From NCBI RefSeq assembly GCF_002238045.1, contig NZ_NBYO01000001.1, positions 496,001-560,000 on the forward strand: a stretch of DNA of 64,000 bases, read 5' to 3'. The translations under genes and the position numbers were made by a program. Below, piece after piece: positions 1-10,304 of this stretch. Numbering within the stretch: position 1 is the stretch's first letter; the number at the start of each line of letters is the position of its first letter. The notes beneath the pieces are model-generated. The model saw only the letters and a list, made by a program, of their open reading frames with translations, did not search any database and was not told the origin of the DNA. The DNA is from Notoacmeibacter marinus. Lineage in GTDB: Bacteria > Pseudomonadota > Alphaproteobacteria > Rhizobiales > Rhizobiaceae.

Positions 1-643
<643 letters not shown>

Positions 644-647
<4 letters not shown>

Positions 648-1246
648 GCGACGGCACGCCCGAAGGCGACCGCGCGGCGGCAACGACGATCGCCGGCGAG
701 ACCGTTCTGCATGAAGGCTACCGGACGCTCGCCCGCTATCGCAACCGCCATGCCGAGCCGGACGGCTCGCGGAGCGATGAGGAAACGCGCGACCTTCTGA
801 TGGCGGGCCGCGTGGTCGGTGTCATCGCGCACGATCCGGCGGCGGACAAACTCGTCCTGATCCGCCAGTATCGGCTGGCCGCGCATCTGGCGACCGGAAA
901 GGGCGATCTGGTCGAACTGGTCGCCGGCGGCGTCGAGGACGGCGAAGACGCCGAAACGAGCGTCCGCCGCGAATTGAAGGAAGAGACCGGGCTGGACGCC
1001 ACGCGCATCGTCCATCTCTTCGATGCCATGCCGACGCCGGGCATCTGCACCGAACTGGCGCATTTCTATTACGCCGAGGTCGATGCGTCGAAACTGCCCG
1101 ACCGCGCCGGCGAGGACGAGCACGAAGCGACCTTCCCCTTCGCGCTACCGATCGATGAGGCCATCGCGCTGATCGACAGCGGCGCCTGCGTCAACGGGTT
1201 CCTGATGCTGGGACTGCACTGGTTCGCGCGGAAGCGGGCCGTCTGA
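644..1246 (+). CDS. Nudix hydrolase, ADP-ribose pyrophosphatase-like
   Basis: A 200-residue Nudix protein, expected to cleave nucleoside diphosphates linked to another moiety. The Nudix box GX5EX7REUXEEXGU is complete: it begins GGVEDGEDAE and continues through VRRELKEETGL at about residues 98-120. The upstream segment with LIRQYRLAAHL and LVELVAGGVEDGE resembles the ADP-ribose pyrophosphatase/NudF group, which degrades ADP-ribose in the cytoplasm. The exact substrate cannot be read from sequence. The start ATG overlaps the stop of the ABC transporter gene by four bases, suggesting translational coupling. Confidence 0.82.
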
Positions 1247-1371
1247 TCGCTGTCGCCCCATTCAGGACGGCGATTGCCTTTCCCAAAAGTACGGGAAGCA
1301 AACGTCTACCAGCTGCAATAGAACACTATGAAAATCTAAAGTTGGTTGCCGGAAGATTTCGGTCAACTTCT

Positions 1372-2031
1372 TCATTCGACCGTCGGATCGTATCCTTTGG
1401 GCGTCAAAAGCGATGGGCCGGCGCAACCATTGTGTATGGTCTGCTCGCCAGTTCCTGACACGAAAAATCGAGATGCATCTTTGTTGTTGAGATCCGGCGT
1501 GGACTGAAGATAGGAGATCACTTGACAGTTATTCTGGTTCTTCGACGTTGGACCAACACCGACGGCCACCGGGAAGATCGGATCAGGATTCCGAATTTCG
1601 TAGCCTCCCATTTCGATTAGGCGGCCGCGCTCCTCTGTAAAGGTATTTACTATGACGGAGAGATTAGCATCCGTTAAACCGTGCTCATCTTTAAGAAAAC
1701 TTACCTCGCATATGCGAGCCACCTTTCCGTTTCCTCTCGGATATTCACGTTCACGAATGACGAATTCGCTTCCGGGTCTTCCCCAGCTCTGTTCTTCGTA
1801 CTCGTAACCCGGCAGTACGATATACTCTCCTACCTTGAAAGGTGCCTTTATTCGTGTTCTCAGGCCGAGATTATCGAGGCCGTTTGCATCGACTGCCGTG
1901 CCAGTCTCTATAGCGATACGGCACCGGGACCAGAGATCAAACCAATCCTGCGACAGGTCTTCAGATGCGCAGGTCGGCTGAGATTGAAAACAAGCTACGA
2001 GAGTCCCAACAAGGACCATTCTCGACGTCAT
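1372..2031 (-). CDS. Unknown exported protein
   Basis: A 219-residue protein with a probable signal peptide (short hydrophobic stretch MVLVGTLVACF, then small residues before TCASED) and no domain I recognise. The mature part is rich in aromatic and charged residues and has several cysteines (SRCRIAI, RICEVSF, NNCQVIS, HNGCAG), compatible with disulfides in the periplasm. Base composition is visibly more AT-rich than the flanking genes and it stands alone between spacers, so recent acquisition is plausible. The start is the first ATG of the frame; the ribosome-binding site is weak, and an ATG four codons later is an alternative. No function is proposed. Confidence 0.6.
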   Translation of the reverse strand: MTSRMVLVGTLVACFQSQPTCASEDLSQDWFDLWSRCRIAIETGTAVDANGLDNLGLRTRIKAPFKVGEYIVLPGYEYEEQSWGRPGSEFVIREREYPRGNGKVARICEVSFLKDEHGLTDANLSVIVNTFTEERGRLIEMGGYEIRNPDPIFPVAVGVGPTSKNQNNCQVISYLQSTPDLNNKDASRFFVSGTGEQTIHNGCAGPSLLTPKGYDPTVE

Positions 2032-2195
2032 GAAACAGGAACGATCATAGATATAGATGCTTCTGTTCTAGCTCAAAAAATTTCCCTTTTCATTGTATCA
2101 ACAGAGGTCGCTACCTGAAAGACCGCTTTCGGCCTATCGCACTTGCAAGCGGACGTTCTCCTTACCGCTCATAACTCGCCATCAGGCGCTTGGCC

Positions 2196-3047
2196 TCAAA
2201 CCCTCCGCCGTCCCGTCACTTCACCATACGCCTTTCCGATCCGCTCAACGGCATCGGTGAGCGGCTCCTTCACCACGGCCATGGCGTAGCCGGAGGCATG
2301 GAGTAGCGTTTGCTCGTCAGCCATGATGCCGACATGGCCCTTCCAGAAGACCAGATCGCCGCGGCGCAGCAGCCGTTCCTGCTGCAATTCCATGCCGATC
2401 TCCGCTGCCTGCATGTCGCTGTCGCGCGGCGCGCTCCTGCTGGCGAGACGCAGGGCAAGCTGGACGAGACCCGAACAGTCGATCCCGAGGGCCGAATTGC
2501 CGCCCCACAGATAGGGCGTTTCGATCAGGCGTTCGGCGATAGCGACGTAATCGTCGGCCAGCGGCGCGCCGAGCGGCGTCAGATGCCGGTGGAAGACCGC
2601 CTCGCCCGTCGACAGAATGAAGTAGCGATTGCCGCGCTGCTCCACCTCGTCCGTGACCGTCACCTCCGAACCGAGCGACAGGGTGCGCATGGGCTTGCTG
2701 CGTAGTTCCGGCTGCCCATAGGCAAAGGTGCGCACCGCGCTGACCAGATGGGTCGGCTGCGGATCGGCGGGACCGAGCGCGCGCTCCCCGACATAGCCGA
2801 CATAGCCATCGCGCGCGCTCTGGACCCAGGCCCAGCCGCCCTGCCGTTCGAACACAAGGACCGGCTCGCCCAGCAGAAGCTGGCTGCCGATGGGCGTGTC
2901 GTGGCCCCGGCCCGCGCGCAGATCGGCGACGGGATCAATGCAGCGCGCCTCTTCGCCGGCGACGAAACGGTTTGCCGTCACCTGCCCTTCCAGCCGCGCA
3001 TCGGCCAGATCGTCGCGAAAGGCGTTGCGGCGCGGATCGAGGTTCAT
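2196..3047 (-). CDS. NlpC/P60 family peptidoglycan endopeptidase with SH3 domain
   Basis: A 283-residue C40-family cysteine peptidase that should cut peptide stems of murein. The N-terminal half carries an SH3-like region, and the C-terminal half is the NlpC/P60 fold with catalytic Cys in IDCSGLVQ, His in KGHVGIM and a third polar position in LLHASGY. No signal peptide is evident, as in many alphaproteobacterial homologues of this neighbourhood. The start is set at MNLDPRRNAF because its ATG overlaps the stop of the upstream aminopeptidase (ATGA). A longer frame exists, but its extra 26 residues only mirror the aminopeptidase in another frame. The pair M17 peptidase-NlpC/P60 suggests a role in recycling or turnover of wall peptides. 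Confidence 0.85.
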   Translation of the reverse strand: MNLDPRRNAFRDDLADARLEGQVTANRFVAGEEARCIDPVADLRAGRGHDTPIGSQLLLGEPVLVFERQGGWAWVQSARDGYVGYVGERALGPADPQPTHLVSAVRTFAYGQPELRSKPMRTLSLGSEVTVTDEVEQRGNRYFILSTGEAVFHRHLTPLGAPLADDYVAIAERLIETPYLWGGNSALGIDCSGLVQLALRLASRSAPRDSDMQAAEIGMELQQERLLRRGDLVFWKGHVGIMADEQTLLHASGYAMAVVKEPLTDAVERIGKAYGEVTGRRRV

Positions 3048-4420
3048 CCGTTCGCTCCGAAGCGCTGGCGCAACACGCGATCGATGGCGCGGATGCCCAT
3101 CGCCTCGCCGCCGACCGGCGCCCATGGCTTGGCGAATTTCGTCCAGCCGTAAATGTCGAAATGCGCCCAGCTTTCGGCCCGCTCCACGAATTTTTGCAGG
3201 AACAGCGCGGCGGTGATCGCGCCGGCGAAACCGTCGGTCGTCACATTGTTGGTGTCCGCGACCTTGCTGGACAGGCGCTCGGCATAGGGCGCGTAGAGCG
3301 GCAAACGCCAGAGCGGATCGGCGGTCCTGGCTGAGGCGTCGGCAAGATCGGCGGCCAGCGCCTCGTCATCGGTGAAGAAGGGCGGCAGTTCCGGGCCGAG
3401 GGCGACCCGCGCCGCGCCGGTCAGCGTCGCCATATCGATCAGCATTTGCGGCTCTTCCTCGTCAGCCAGCGCCAGCGCATCGGCCAGCACCAGCCGGCCC
3501 TCGGCGTCGGTGTTGCCGATCTCGACCGTGATGCCCTTTCGGCTCGGCAGGATGTCGGACGGGCGAAACGCATCGGCTGAAATGGAATTTTCGACGGCGG
3601 GGATAAGGACGCGAAGACGCACCGGCAGTTTCGCCGCCATGATCATCGACGCCAGGCCGATGACGTTCGCCGCGCCGCCCATATCCTTCTTCATAAGCAG
3701 CATGGAAGCCGCCGGCTTGATGTCGAGGCCGCCCGTGTCGAAACAGACGCCCTTGCCGACCAGCGTCACCTTCGGTGCATCCTCTTCGCCCCATGTCAGG
3801 TCGAGCAGGCGCGGCGCTTCGGCGCTCGCGCGCCCCACCGCGTGGATCATCGGGAAATTACGGTCGAGCAGCGCATCGCCGGTGATGACCTGGACGACCG
3901 CGCCATATTTTTCGCCGAGCTGGCGAACGACCCGTTCCAACGCCTCCGGGCCCATATCGTTGGTTGGCGTGTTGATCAGATCGCGCGCCAGCGCACAGCC
4001 CTGCGCGATCCGCTCGATCTCGTCGCGATCCGTCCCCGCCGGGCAAGCGAGCCCGATCCGGCGGCTAGGCTTCTTGCCATAGGCCGTGAAGGCGTAACCG
4101 CCAAGGACGGCGCCGAGCGTGCCAAGGTCCGCATGGGCTGGCGCGCCTTCGAAATGCCAGTCGCCCTCCGGCAGCGCTTTGCCTAACTCACCGGCGTAAA
4201 GCGCGTCCTCCGGCTTAGCGCCCAACGCGATGACGGCGCTTTCGACATCACCATCGGCGTCCGGCACCAGCAGAACCGCGCCAGCCTTTGCTTTGTAGTC
4301 CGTTGCCATCATCCATGCGCGCGCACGGTCCGACAGTCCGGCGCTATCCCCTTTCGATTCGCCGATGCAGTAAACGGGCCGGGAGCCAGCCTTCGGCTGG
4401 GCGAACAGTTCGACGGGCAT
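3044..4420 (-). CDS. Leucyl aminopeptidase family protein (M17)
   Basis: A 458-residue M17 metallo-aminopeptidase that removes N-terminal residues from peptides in the cytoplasm. The two-metal site and signature are present: VGKGVCFDTGGLDIKP with the catalytic Lys, KKDMGGAA with metal-ligand Asp, and NTDAEGRLVLADAL with the Asp/Glu ligands and catalytic Arg. The less conserved N-terminal macro-like domain is short compared with E. coli PepA, so I call the family rather than pepA. It overlaps the NlpC/P60 gene by four bases. The gene starts about 130 bases from the divergent tadD, and the two share a short regulatory spacer. Confidence 0.88.
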   Translation of the reverse strand: MPVELFAQPKAGSRPVYCIGESKGDSAGLSDRARAWMMATDYKAKAGAVLLVPDADGDVESAVIALGAKPEDALYAGELGKALPEGDWHFEGAPAHADLGTLGAVLGGYAFTAYGKKPSRRIGLACPAGTDRDEIERIAQGCALARDLINTPTNDMGPEALERVVRQLGEKYGAVVQVITGDALLDRNFPMIHAVGRASAEAPRLLDLTWGEEDAPKVTLVGKGVCFDTGGLDIKPAASMLLMKKDMGGAANVIGLASMIMAAKLPVRLRVLIPAVENSISADAFRPSDILPSRKGITVEIGNTDAEGRLVLADALALADEEEPQMLIDMATLTGAARVALGPELPPFFTDDEALAADLADASARTADPLWRLPLYAPYAERLSSKVADTNNVTTDGFAGAITAALFLQKFVERAESWAHFDIYGWTKFAKPWAPVGGEAMGIRAIDRVLRQRFGANG

Positions 4421-4469
4421 TGCGGTACGATCCTTCGGCTGATGCGGTCGGGTGTTTCGGTAAGAGGCA

Positions 4470-4484
4470 TTAACGGGACGTTAG
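4470..4484 (+). promoter_or_regulatory. Possible CtrA box upstream of tadD
   Basis: TTAA-N7-TTAG, seven of eight bases of the alphaproteobacterial CtrA consensus TTAA-N7-TTAA, about 70 bases before the tadD start. A second TTAA follows at 4487-4490. CtrA controls pilus genes in Caulobacter; binding here is inference from the motif. Confidence 0.35.
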
Positions 4485-4553
4485 GGTTAACAGAATACTT
4501 CTGGATGCGAAAAGCGGCCATTTGTCGCTACCGATCCCGCCCGAAGGTGCTTC

Positions 4554-5363
4554 ATGGTTCACATTCACAAGCCTTTCCGCGCATTTCTCGCCTGCAGCGT
4601 TGCCGCGCTTCTTCTGACCGGTGCTACCGGTTGCGCCAACAAGCCGGGTCGCTCGGCCAGCAAATCGATGTCGAGCAGCATGACGCAGTCGCAGGTCGGC
4701 ACCACAGCGCGGACGATCGGCGCACAATATGTACGCGATACGAAGGACCGGGAAACGGCCCTGCGCTACGCTGCGGCGCTGCGCATGGAAGGCCGCAACG
4801 AACAGTCTCTTGCGGTGATGCGCAAAACCGTGATCCTGCACCCCAACGATCGCGGCGTGCAGGCGGAATACGCCAAGGCGCTCGCCGCAAACGGCAAGTT
4901 CGACCAGGCGCTGCCGGCGCTCCGACGCGCCCAGACGCCGGAATATCCGAACTGGCGGCTGATCTCCGCCGAGGCGGCAATCGTCGATCAGCTGGGTCAG
5001 CATGACGAAGCGCGGAACCTCTACCGCAAGGCGCTCGATCTTGCGCCAAACGAATCGTCGATCCATTCCAATCTCGGCATGAGCTACATTCTGACAGGCG
5101 AACTGGCCACGGCCGAAACCCATATGAAGCGGGCCGCGAGCCTGCCGGGCGCCGATAGCCGGGTGCGGCAGAACTATGCGCTCGTCGTCGGGCTGCAGGG
5201 CCGCTTCGACGAGGCGCACGCCATTGCCCGGCGCGAATTGTCGCAGGCCGATGCCGACGCCAATGTCGCCTATCTGCAATCGATGCTGAAGCAGCAGAAC
5301 AGCTGGAGCGAACTGGCGGCGGAGGATGCCGATCCGAACCACGACGCTACCGCGACGAATTGA
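4554..5363 (+). CDS. tadD: TadD-like TPR lipoprotein of the Tad pilus system
   Basis: A 269-residue protein with a lipoprotein-type N-terminus (LLLTGATGC, lipid attachment at about Cys26) followed by consecutive tetratricopeptide repeats. Examples are the segment around ALRYAAALRMEGRNEQSLAV, QAEYAKALAANGKFDQALPA, and ARNLYRKALDLAPNESSIHS. In Tad systems TadD is thought to help localise or assemble the secretin at the outer membrane. Identification rests on the TPR architecture plus its position next to tadC and the whole tad/cpa locus. It is on the opposite strand and faces tadC across a shared terminator. GAAGGTG before the ATG serves as ribosome-binding site. Confidence 0.8.
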   Translation: MVHIHKPFRAFLACSVAALLLTGATGCANKPGRSASKSMSSSMTQSQVGTTARTIGAQYVRDTKDRETALRYAAALRMEGRNEQSLAVMRKTVILHPNDRGVQAEYAKALAANGKFDQALPALRRAQTPEYPNWRLISAEAAIVDQLGQHDEARNLYRKALDLAPNESSIHSNLGMSYILTGELATAETHMKRAASLPGADSRVRQNYALVVGLQGRFDEAHAIARRELSQADADANVAYLQSMLKQQNSWSELAAEDADPNHDATATN

Positions 5364-5395
5364 GCGCGAGCGCCACTCTCCTGACCCGACATGAG

Positions 5396-5424
5396 AAAAG
5401 CCCGCCGGATTCGGCGGGCTTTTT
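5396..5424. terminator. Bidirectional terminator between tadD and tadC
   Basis: Perfect stem AAAAGCCCGCCG/CGGCGGGCTTTTT with loop GATT. A T-run follows on both strands, so it can end tadD from the left and the cpa/tad operon from the right. Confidence 0.9.
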
Positions 5425-5487
5425 CGTGTTGCTCGAGTTCGCCGCCGGCAAAGTGGGCCGGCGGCAAGCCCGGGCCCGACCGCTCCC

Positions 5488-6468
5488 TCACATATTGCGC
5501 GAGATTTCCATGCCGGCGGGTGTCAGGATGACGATGAAAAGCACGGGCAGGAAGAACAGGATCATCGGCACCGTCAGCTTGGGCGGCAGGGCTGCCGCCT
5601 TCTTCTCGGCTTCGTTCATACGGTGGTCGCGGCTTTCCTTGGCCAGAACGCGCAAGGCCTGGCCAATCGGCGTACCGTAGCGTTCCGACTGGATCAGCGC
5701 CTGGCAGACGCTCTTGACCGGTTCGAGCTGGGTACGGGTCGCCAGATTATCATAAGCCGTCCGCCGATCTTCCAGATAGGACAGTTCGGCCGTGGTCAGC
5801 ATGAGTTCCTCGGCCAGCTCGAGCGACTGGGCGCCGATCTCCTCAGCGACACGACGGAAAGCCGCCTCGATGGAAATGCCGGATTCTACACAGATCAGGA
5901 GAAGATCGAGCGCGTCGGGCCATGCCTTGCGAATCGAATCGGCCCGCTTCTGCGCCTTGTTCTTCATGAAGAGTACGGGAAGGTAGAAGCCGAAATAGGT
6001 GACGCCCAGCATCACGGCGATCCGCACCATCAGCGTTTGGTCCTTCAACAGACCGAAGCCGAAAATATAGAGAGCGGACGCTGCCAGGAAGCCGAATGGC
6101 AGGACCAGACGGAAAAACAGGAAGCGCGTGACCGGCGCCTGTCCACGGTAGCCCGCCGCGCGAATCATTTTCATCGTCGCGTCGTCGACGAGGGCGGCGC
6201 GCAGGTCGAGCTTGTCGACGATCCGCGTCATCTTGGTGTTCTGGGTCTCACGCAAACCCACGCTGCGCCGCTCTGAGGATTCCACGGCCAGCCTTGCGCG
6301 CTGCTGGGCACGCAATTCTTCCCGCTCCAGCGCCATCGTTTTCATCCGCTTCTTCATCGGATCGGCGCCGAGCTGCGGCAATAGCGCAAACAGGGTCGCG
6401 AAAACCGCCAGCGCCGTTAAAAGCGAGAACAGGAATGTGGGGTCGAGAAGATCGTCGAAATTCAGCAT
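5488..6468 (-). CDS. tadC: Tad pilus inner-membrane platform protein TadC
   Basis: A 326-residue type II secretion F-family membrane protein. Hydrophobic segments are seen near the N-terminus (TFLFSLLTALAVFATLF), in the middle (FLFFRLVLPFGFLAASALY, IAVMLGVTYFGFYLPVLF) and at the C-terminus (VPMILFFLPVLFIVILTPAG). The cytoplasmic T2SSF core contains DALDLLLICVESGISIEAAF and ERYGTPIGQALRVLAKESR. With TadB it forms the platform on which the CpaF/TadA ATPase drives Flp pilin assembly. It is the last gene of the minus-strand cpa/tad operon and lies four bases after tadB. Confidence 0.93.
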   Translation of the reverse strand: MLNFDDLLDPTFLFSLLTALAVFATLFALLPQLGADPMKKRMKTMALEREELRAQQRARLAVESSERRSVGLRETQNTKMTRIVDKLDLRAALVDDATMKMIRAAGYRGQAPVTRFLFFRLVLPFGFLAASALYIFGFGLLKDQTLMVRIAVMLGVTYFGFYLPVLFMKNKAQKRADSIRKAWPDALDLLLICVESGISIEAAFRRVAEEIGAQSLELAEELMLTTAELSYLEDRRTAYDNLATRTQLEPVKSVCQALIQSERYGTPIGQALRVLAKESRDHRMNEAEKKAAALPPKLTVPMILFFLPVLFIVILTPAGMEISRNM

Positions 6469-6472
6469 CGCT

Positions 6473-7492
6473 CTAGACCTCGAAATTCATCATTTTTTTC
6501 ATGACGAAGATGCCCATCGCCATCATCACGGCCGCGACTGCGAGCGCCATATGGCCGGTCGGATCGGTAAAGAGAGGCATGATGTATCCCGGCGAGATCA
6601 TGAAGATCAGCACAGCGACGATGATGGGCAGGGAGCCGATAATATAGGCGGAGGCCTTGGCTTCCATGGAGAGCGCCTGGACCTTGGCCTTCATTTTCTT
6701 GCGGTCGCGCAAGACGGTGGCCAGATTGCCGATCGCCTCTGAAAGATTGCCGCCGGCCTGCGCCTGAATCTGAATGACGATGCCAAAGAAATTGGCTTCC
6801 GGACACGGCATGGTTTCCGGCATTTTCGCAATGGCTTCGGGCAGCGACAGGCCGACATTCATTCGTTCGATGACCCTGCGGAATTCGCCTTTTACGGGCT
6901 CCGGCGCTTCGGCGGCGATCAAATGCACACAGTCCGGCAGCGGAAGGCCGGACCTTACGCCACGAGCGATCACTTCCAGCGCATCGGCGAAACGATCGAG
7001 AAACTGCTTGATCCGCCTGCCTCTCTGCCAGCTCACATACCACCGCGGCAGGCCGAAACCGGCCGCCAGCAATATGCCAGGCAGAAGATAGACCGGCACG
7101 AGCTGAAACAAATAGATAAGGACGGCCAGGACAATGCCGATGGCGATCGACACCAGATGGATCGTCACGAGCGACGTCTTGATGCCAGCCTGCTTCATCA
7201 TCTGCTTCATGGGCGGCTTCTTCTTGGCGCCAACACCCTTTGCCCTGCTCTTTTCCTCCAGCTGATCGATGGTTTCCTGAATGGATTTGCGCCGGCGGGC
7301 AGCGTCACTGACCTTGTCTCGGCGCGCCCTCACGACCGAATGGTCCGTTTCCTGCCGCTTCACGCGATCAAACCGCCGATCGGCCTTCTTTTCCTTCTCG
7401 ATCCGGTTGAAGAGAAGCGCATAGGCCACGCCGCCGGCCGACAGGCCGACAAGGGCGATCAAGGCGATCAGGTTGAGCGGTAATCCGAACAT
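6473..7492 (-). CDS. tadB: Tad pilus inner-membrane platform protein TadB
   Basis: A 339-residue type II secretion F-family protein, the partner of TadC. An N-terminal membrane segment (LIALIALVGLSAGGVAYALLF) precedes a basic cytoplasmic linker. A central membrane pair is seen around IHLVSIAIGIVLAVLIYLFQ, then the T2SSF domain with DRFADALEVIARGVRSGLPL and QAGGNLSEAIGNLATVLRDR, and a C-terminal membrane pair. The start ATG directly follows the stop of cpaF (TAGATG), indicating coupled translation. Confidence 0.93.
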   Translation of the reverse strand: MFGLPLNLIALIALVGLSAGGVAYALLFNRIEKEKKADRRFDRVKRQETDHSVVRARRDKVSDAARRRKSIQETIDQLEEKSRAKGVGAKKKPPMKQMMKQAGIKTSLVTIHLVSIAIGIVLAVLIYLFQLVPVYLLPGILLAAGFGLPRWYVSWQRGRRIKQFLDRFADALEVIARGVRSGLPLPDCVHLIAAEAPEPVKGEFRRVIERMNVGLSLPEAIAKMPETMPCPEANFFGIVIQIQAQAGGNLSEAIGNLATVLRDRKKMKAKVQALSMEAKASAYIIGSLPIIVAVLIFMISPGYIMPLFTDPTGHMALAVAAVMMAMGIFVMKKMMNFEV

Positions 7493-8956
7493 CTAGACCT
7501 CGCTCCGGCCCTTTTCGAGGCCCTCGAGGGCCTCCGCCAGGCTCGCTTCCTCGCCGTAATAGCGTGCGCGGTCCCAAAAGCCGGGGCGACCGATGCCGCA
7601 ACCGACATGTTCGCCAAGAATTCTGCCGTGCGAATCCTCGCCCTTGATTTCGTATTTCAGAAGATCCTGCGTGATGATAACGTCACCTTCCATACCCAGC
7701 ACCTCGGTGATCTGGGTAATGCGACGCGACCCGTCCCGCATACGTGCGGCCTGCACGACGACATCGACCGAACCGACGATGATCTCGCGGACCGTTTTCT
7801 GCGGCAACGCCCAGCCGCCCATGGCGATCATCGATTCCATCCGGTTGAGGCATTCGCGCGGCGTGTTGGCATGGATGGTGCCCATCGACCCGTCGTGGCC
7901 GGTATTCATCGCCTGCAGAAGGTCGAACACTTCGGGGCCACGCACCTCACCCACGATGATCCGTTCGGGGCGCATGCGCAGGCAGTTCTTGACGAGATCG
8001 GTCATCGTCACCTGCCCTTCACCTTCCAGATTGGGCGGGCGGGTTTCCAGACGCACCACGTGCGGCTGCTGAAGCTGCAGTTCCGCCGAGTCCTCGCAAG
8101 TAATGATGCGCTCATTGGTGTCGATGTAACGCGTCAGGCAATTCAGAAGCGTCGTCTTGCCCGAGCCCGTGCCACCGGAAATGATGGTGTTGCAGCGCAC
8201 ACGACCGATGATCTGAAGGATGCGCGCGCCGTTCGGTGAAATGGATCCGAAACGGACCAGTTCCTCCAGCGTCAGCTTGTCCTTCTTGAACTTACGAATG
8301 GTGAGCGCCGCGCCATCGATGGCAAGCGGCGGGGCGATCACGTTGACGCGGCTGCCATCCATGAGGCGGGCGTCGCAGATGGGCGAGCTTTCATCGACCC
8401 GGCGGCCGACCTGGCTGACGATCCGCTGGCAGATGTTGAGAAGCTGCTGATTGTCGCGGAACTGGATGTCGGTGCGCTCGGTCTTGCCCTCGACTTCAAT
8501 GAACACATCCTTGGCGCCATTGACCATGATGTCGGCAATATCGTCGCGCGCCAGCAATGGCTCCAGCGGACCGAAACCCAGAACGTCGTTGCAGATATCC
8601 TCAAGCAGGTCCTCCTGCTCGGCAATGCTCATCGCGAAATTCTTGATCGCGATAATATCGTTGACGATATCGCGGATCTCCTCGCGCGCCGCATCGGCGT
8701 CGAGGCGCGCAAGCTGCGACAGATCGATCGTGTCGATCAGTGCTGAAAAAACCTGGCTCTTGGTGTCGTAATAGGATTCGTTGCGGGGCGATGGCCGGCG
8801 CGCCGGCTTCGCTGTCGGCAAAGCCGGTTTGGATTCGGGCGCCATCTGAGGCGCCGCCTTCTCCGCCGGTCGCTCCTTCGTCAGCGTATCACCGGGCGAT
8901 GCTTGAAAATCCAAGCCTTTCCGCCTTGTCGTCTCCGCTGCCTTCTTGCCGAACAT
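7493..8956 (-). CDS. cpaF: Tad pilus assembly ATPase CpaF/TadA
   Basis: A 487-residue hexameric secretion ATPase that powers Flp pilus extension and retraction. Walker A is [12 protein letters not shown] at about residue 265. Further marks are the Asp box [10 protein letters not shown], Walker [16 protein letters not shown] and the His box [18 protein letters not shown]. The N-terminal 90 residues are Pro/Lys-rich and probably disordered. The C-terminus is about 40 residues longer than the recognisable ATPase core. It is embedded between cpaE and tadB in the minus-strand operon. Confidence 0.95.
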   Translation of the reverse strand: MFGKKAAETTRRKGLDFQASPGDTLTKERPAEKAAPQMAPESKPALPTAKPARRPSPRNESYYDTKSQVFSALIDTIDLSQLARLDADAAREEIRDIVNDIIAIKNFAMSIAEQEDLLEDICNDVLGFGPLEPLLARDDIADIMVNGAKDVFIEVEGKTERTDIQFRDNQQLLNICQRIVSQVGRRVDESSPICDARLMDGSRVNVIAPPLAIDGAALTIRKFKKDKLTLEELVRFGSISPNGARILQIIGRVRCNTIISGGTGSGKTTLLNCLTRYIDTNERIITCEDSAELQLQQPHVVRLETRPPNLEGEGQVTMTDLVKNCLRMRPERIIVGEVRGPEVFDLLQAMNTGHDGSMGTIHANTPRECLNRMESMIAMGGWALPQKTVREIIVGSVDVVVQAARMRDGSRRITQITEVLGMEGDVIITQDLLKYEIKGEDSHGRILGEHVGCGIGRPGFWDRARYYGEEASLAEALEGLEKGRSEV

Positions 8957-8983
8957 TTACGTACCACCCTAGGGTCGAAAGGC

Positions 8984-10273
8984 TTACTGGCCCTTCAGCT
9001 TCTTCAAAATCGACTGCAACATGCCGGCGGATCCGGCTTTCAGCTCGCGGCGACCGGTCAGAACGCGGGCCACCTCATTGATTTTCTGGACCACGGCATG
9101 GTCCGGCGTCATTTCTTCCAACATCTGGCCATTGGTGGCGGCGGTGCCGAAGAGGTGCGGGTCGAACGGAATGACGGCCAGCGGCTTGATACCCAGCGGC
9201 TCGACAAAATCGTCCGGGTCGATTTCCGGGCGTTTGGGCATGCCGGCCTGGTTGATGATGAGGTGAGGCGGCGGGTCGTTCGGCCGCAGGCGCTTCATCG
9301 TATCGATAATGTTCTTTGCATTGCGCAGATTGGTGAGTTCCGGCGTCGCCACGATGACGATCTCATCGGCTTCGGCGAGCGTGCGTCGCGTCCAGGCATG
9401 CCAGCTATGGGGCACGTCGAGAACGACGATCGGGGTCGTCGCCTGCATGACCTCGACGATGGATGCGAAAGCCGTCTCGTCGAAATCGTAAACGCGCTCG
9501 AGTGTCGACGGCGCAGCCAGCAGCGACAGCCGATCCGAGCATTTCGACAGCAGCCGATCCAGATAAGTCTCGTCCACGCGTTCCGGCGCGAAGACCGCCT
9601 CGGCGATGCCCTGGGCAGGATCCTGATCGAAATTGATGTTGGCCGTACCGAAGGCCAAGTCCATATCGGCGATGACGACATCGTTCTCGAACAGGTTGGT
9701 AACGGCCCAACCGACATTGTGCGCAATGGTCGAAGCACCCACACCGCCCTTTGCCCCGACAAAGGCGATGGTGCGTCCGAGCGGAGCCTCGTTTTCGGCG
9801 GAGTAGATGCTTTCAATAGCCGCGATCAAATCAGCGAGCGAAACCGGCGCAACCATATATTCGGAAATGCCGCTACGCATCATTTCGCGGTAGAGCGCGA
9901 CGTCGTTGAAGTGGCCGATAACGACGACACGGGTGGATGAGTCGCAAACCTCCGCCAGATTGGCGAGCTGCTTCATGATATATTCCGGCTCGACCCGCGT
10001 TTCGACGATCAGCAGATTGGGCGTGGTGTTCTGGGCATAGTGTTCCGTCGCCGCGCGAACCCCGCCCCCATGCACGGTCACATGGGCTCTTGCCATTCTA
10101 CGATCTTCCGCCGCTCGCTCGATCGGGCGCTGAACGCCGGCGGAATCGCACCACGCATGGATCGTGATGCGGGGGATCGGCCGGGCATTCTCCAGCTTTT
10201 CCCTATCGCTGCCGGATAATGCAGCGTCATCGTCCTCGGGACCAAGCTGAGTGTGGATTGGCTCTACAGACAT
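8984..10273 (-). CDS. cpaE: Pilus assembly protein CpaE/TadZ, MinD/ParA-like ATPase
   Basis: A 429-residue localisation factor of the Tad apparatus. The N-terminal 150 residues resemble a receiver-like domain (NLLIVETRVEPEYIMKQLAN, VVVIGHFNDVALYREMMRSG). A ParA/MinD-type ATPase follows with deviant Walker A FVGAKGGVGASTIAHN and ADMDLAFGTANINFDQ. The start MSVEPIHTQL was chosen because GGAG lies seven bases upstream and it clears cpaD by 31 bases. The longer frame to 10351 would overlap cpaD. CpaE homologues place the pilus machine at a pole or membrane site. Confidence 0.93.
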   Translation of the reverse strand: MSVEPIHTQLGPEDDDAALSGSDREKLENARPIPRITIHAWCDSAGVQRPIERAAEDRRMARAHVTVHGGGVRAATEHYAQNTTPNLLIVETRVEPEYIMKQLANLAEVCDSSTRVVVIGHFNDVALYREMMRSGISEYMVAPVSLADLIAAIESIYSAENEAPLGRTIAFVGAKGGVGASTIAHNVGWAVTNLFENDVVIADMDLAFGTANINFDQDPAQGIAEAVFAPERVDETYLDRLLSKCSDRLSLLAAPSTLERVYDFDETAFASIVEVMQATTPIVVLDVPHSWHAWTRRTLAEADEIVIVATPELTNLRNAKNIIDTMKRLRPNDPPPHLIINQAGMPKRPEIDPDDFVEPLGIKPLAVIPFDPHLFGTAATNGQMLEEMTPDHAVVQKINEVARVLTGRRELKAGSAGMLQSILKKLKGQ

Positions 10274-10304
10274 TGTCGGCTCCAAAAGGCGGTTCTGATA
10301 CGCA

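Noticed and set aside
4442-5005. 187-codon frame overlapping tadD
   Set aside because: Different frame of the same DNA; the tadD frame has the lipobox and TPR repeats, while this one has no coherent features.
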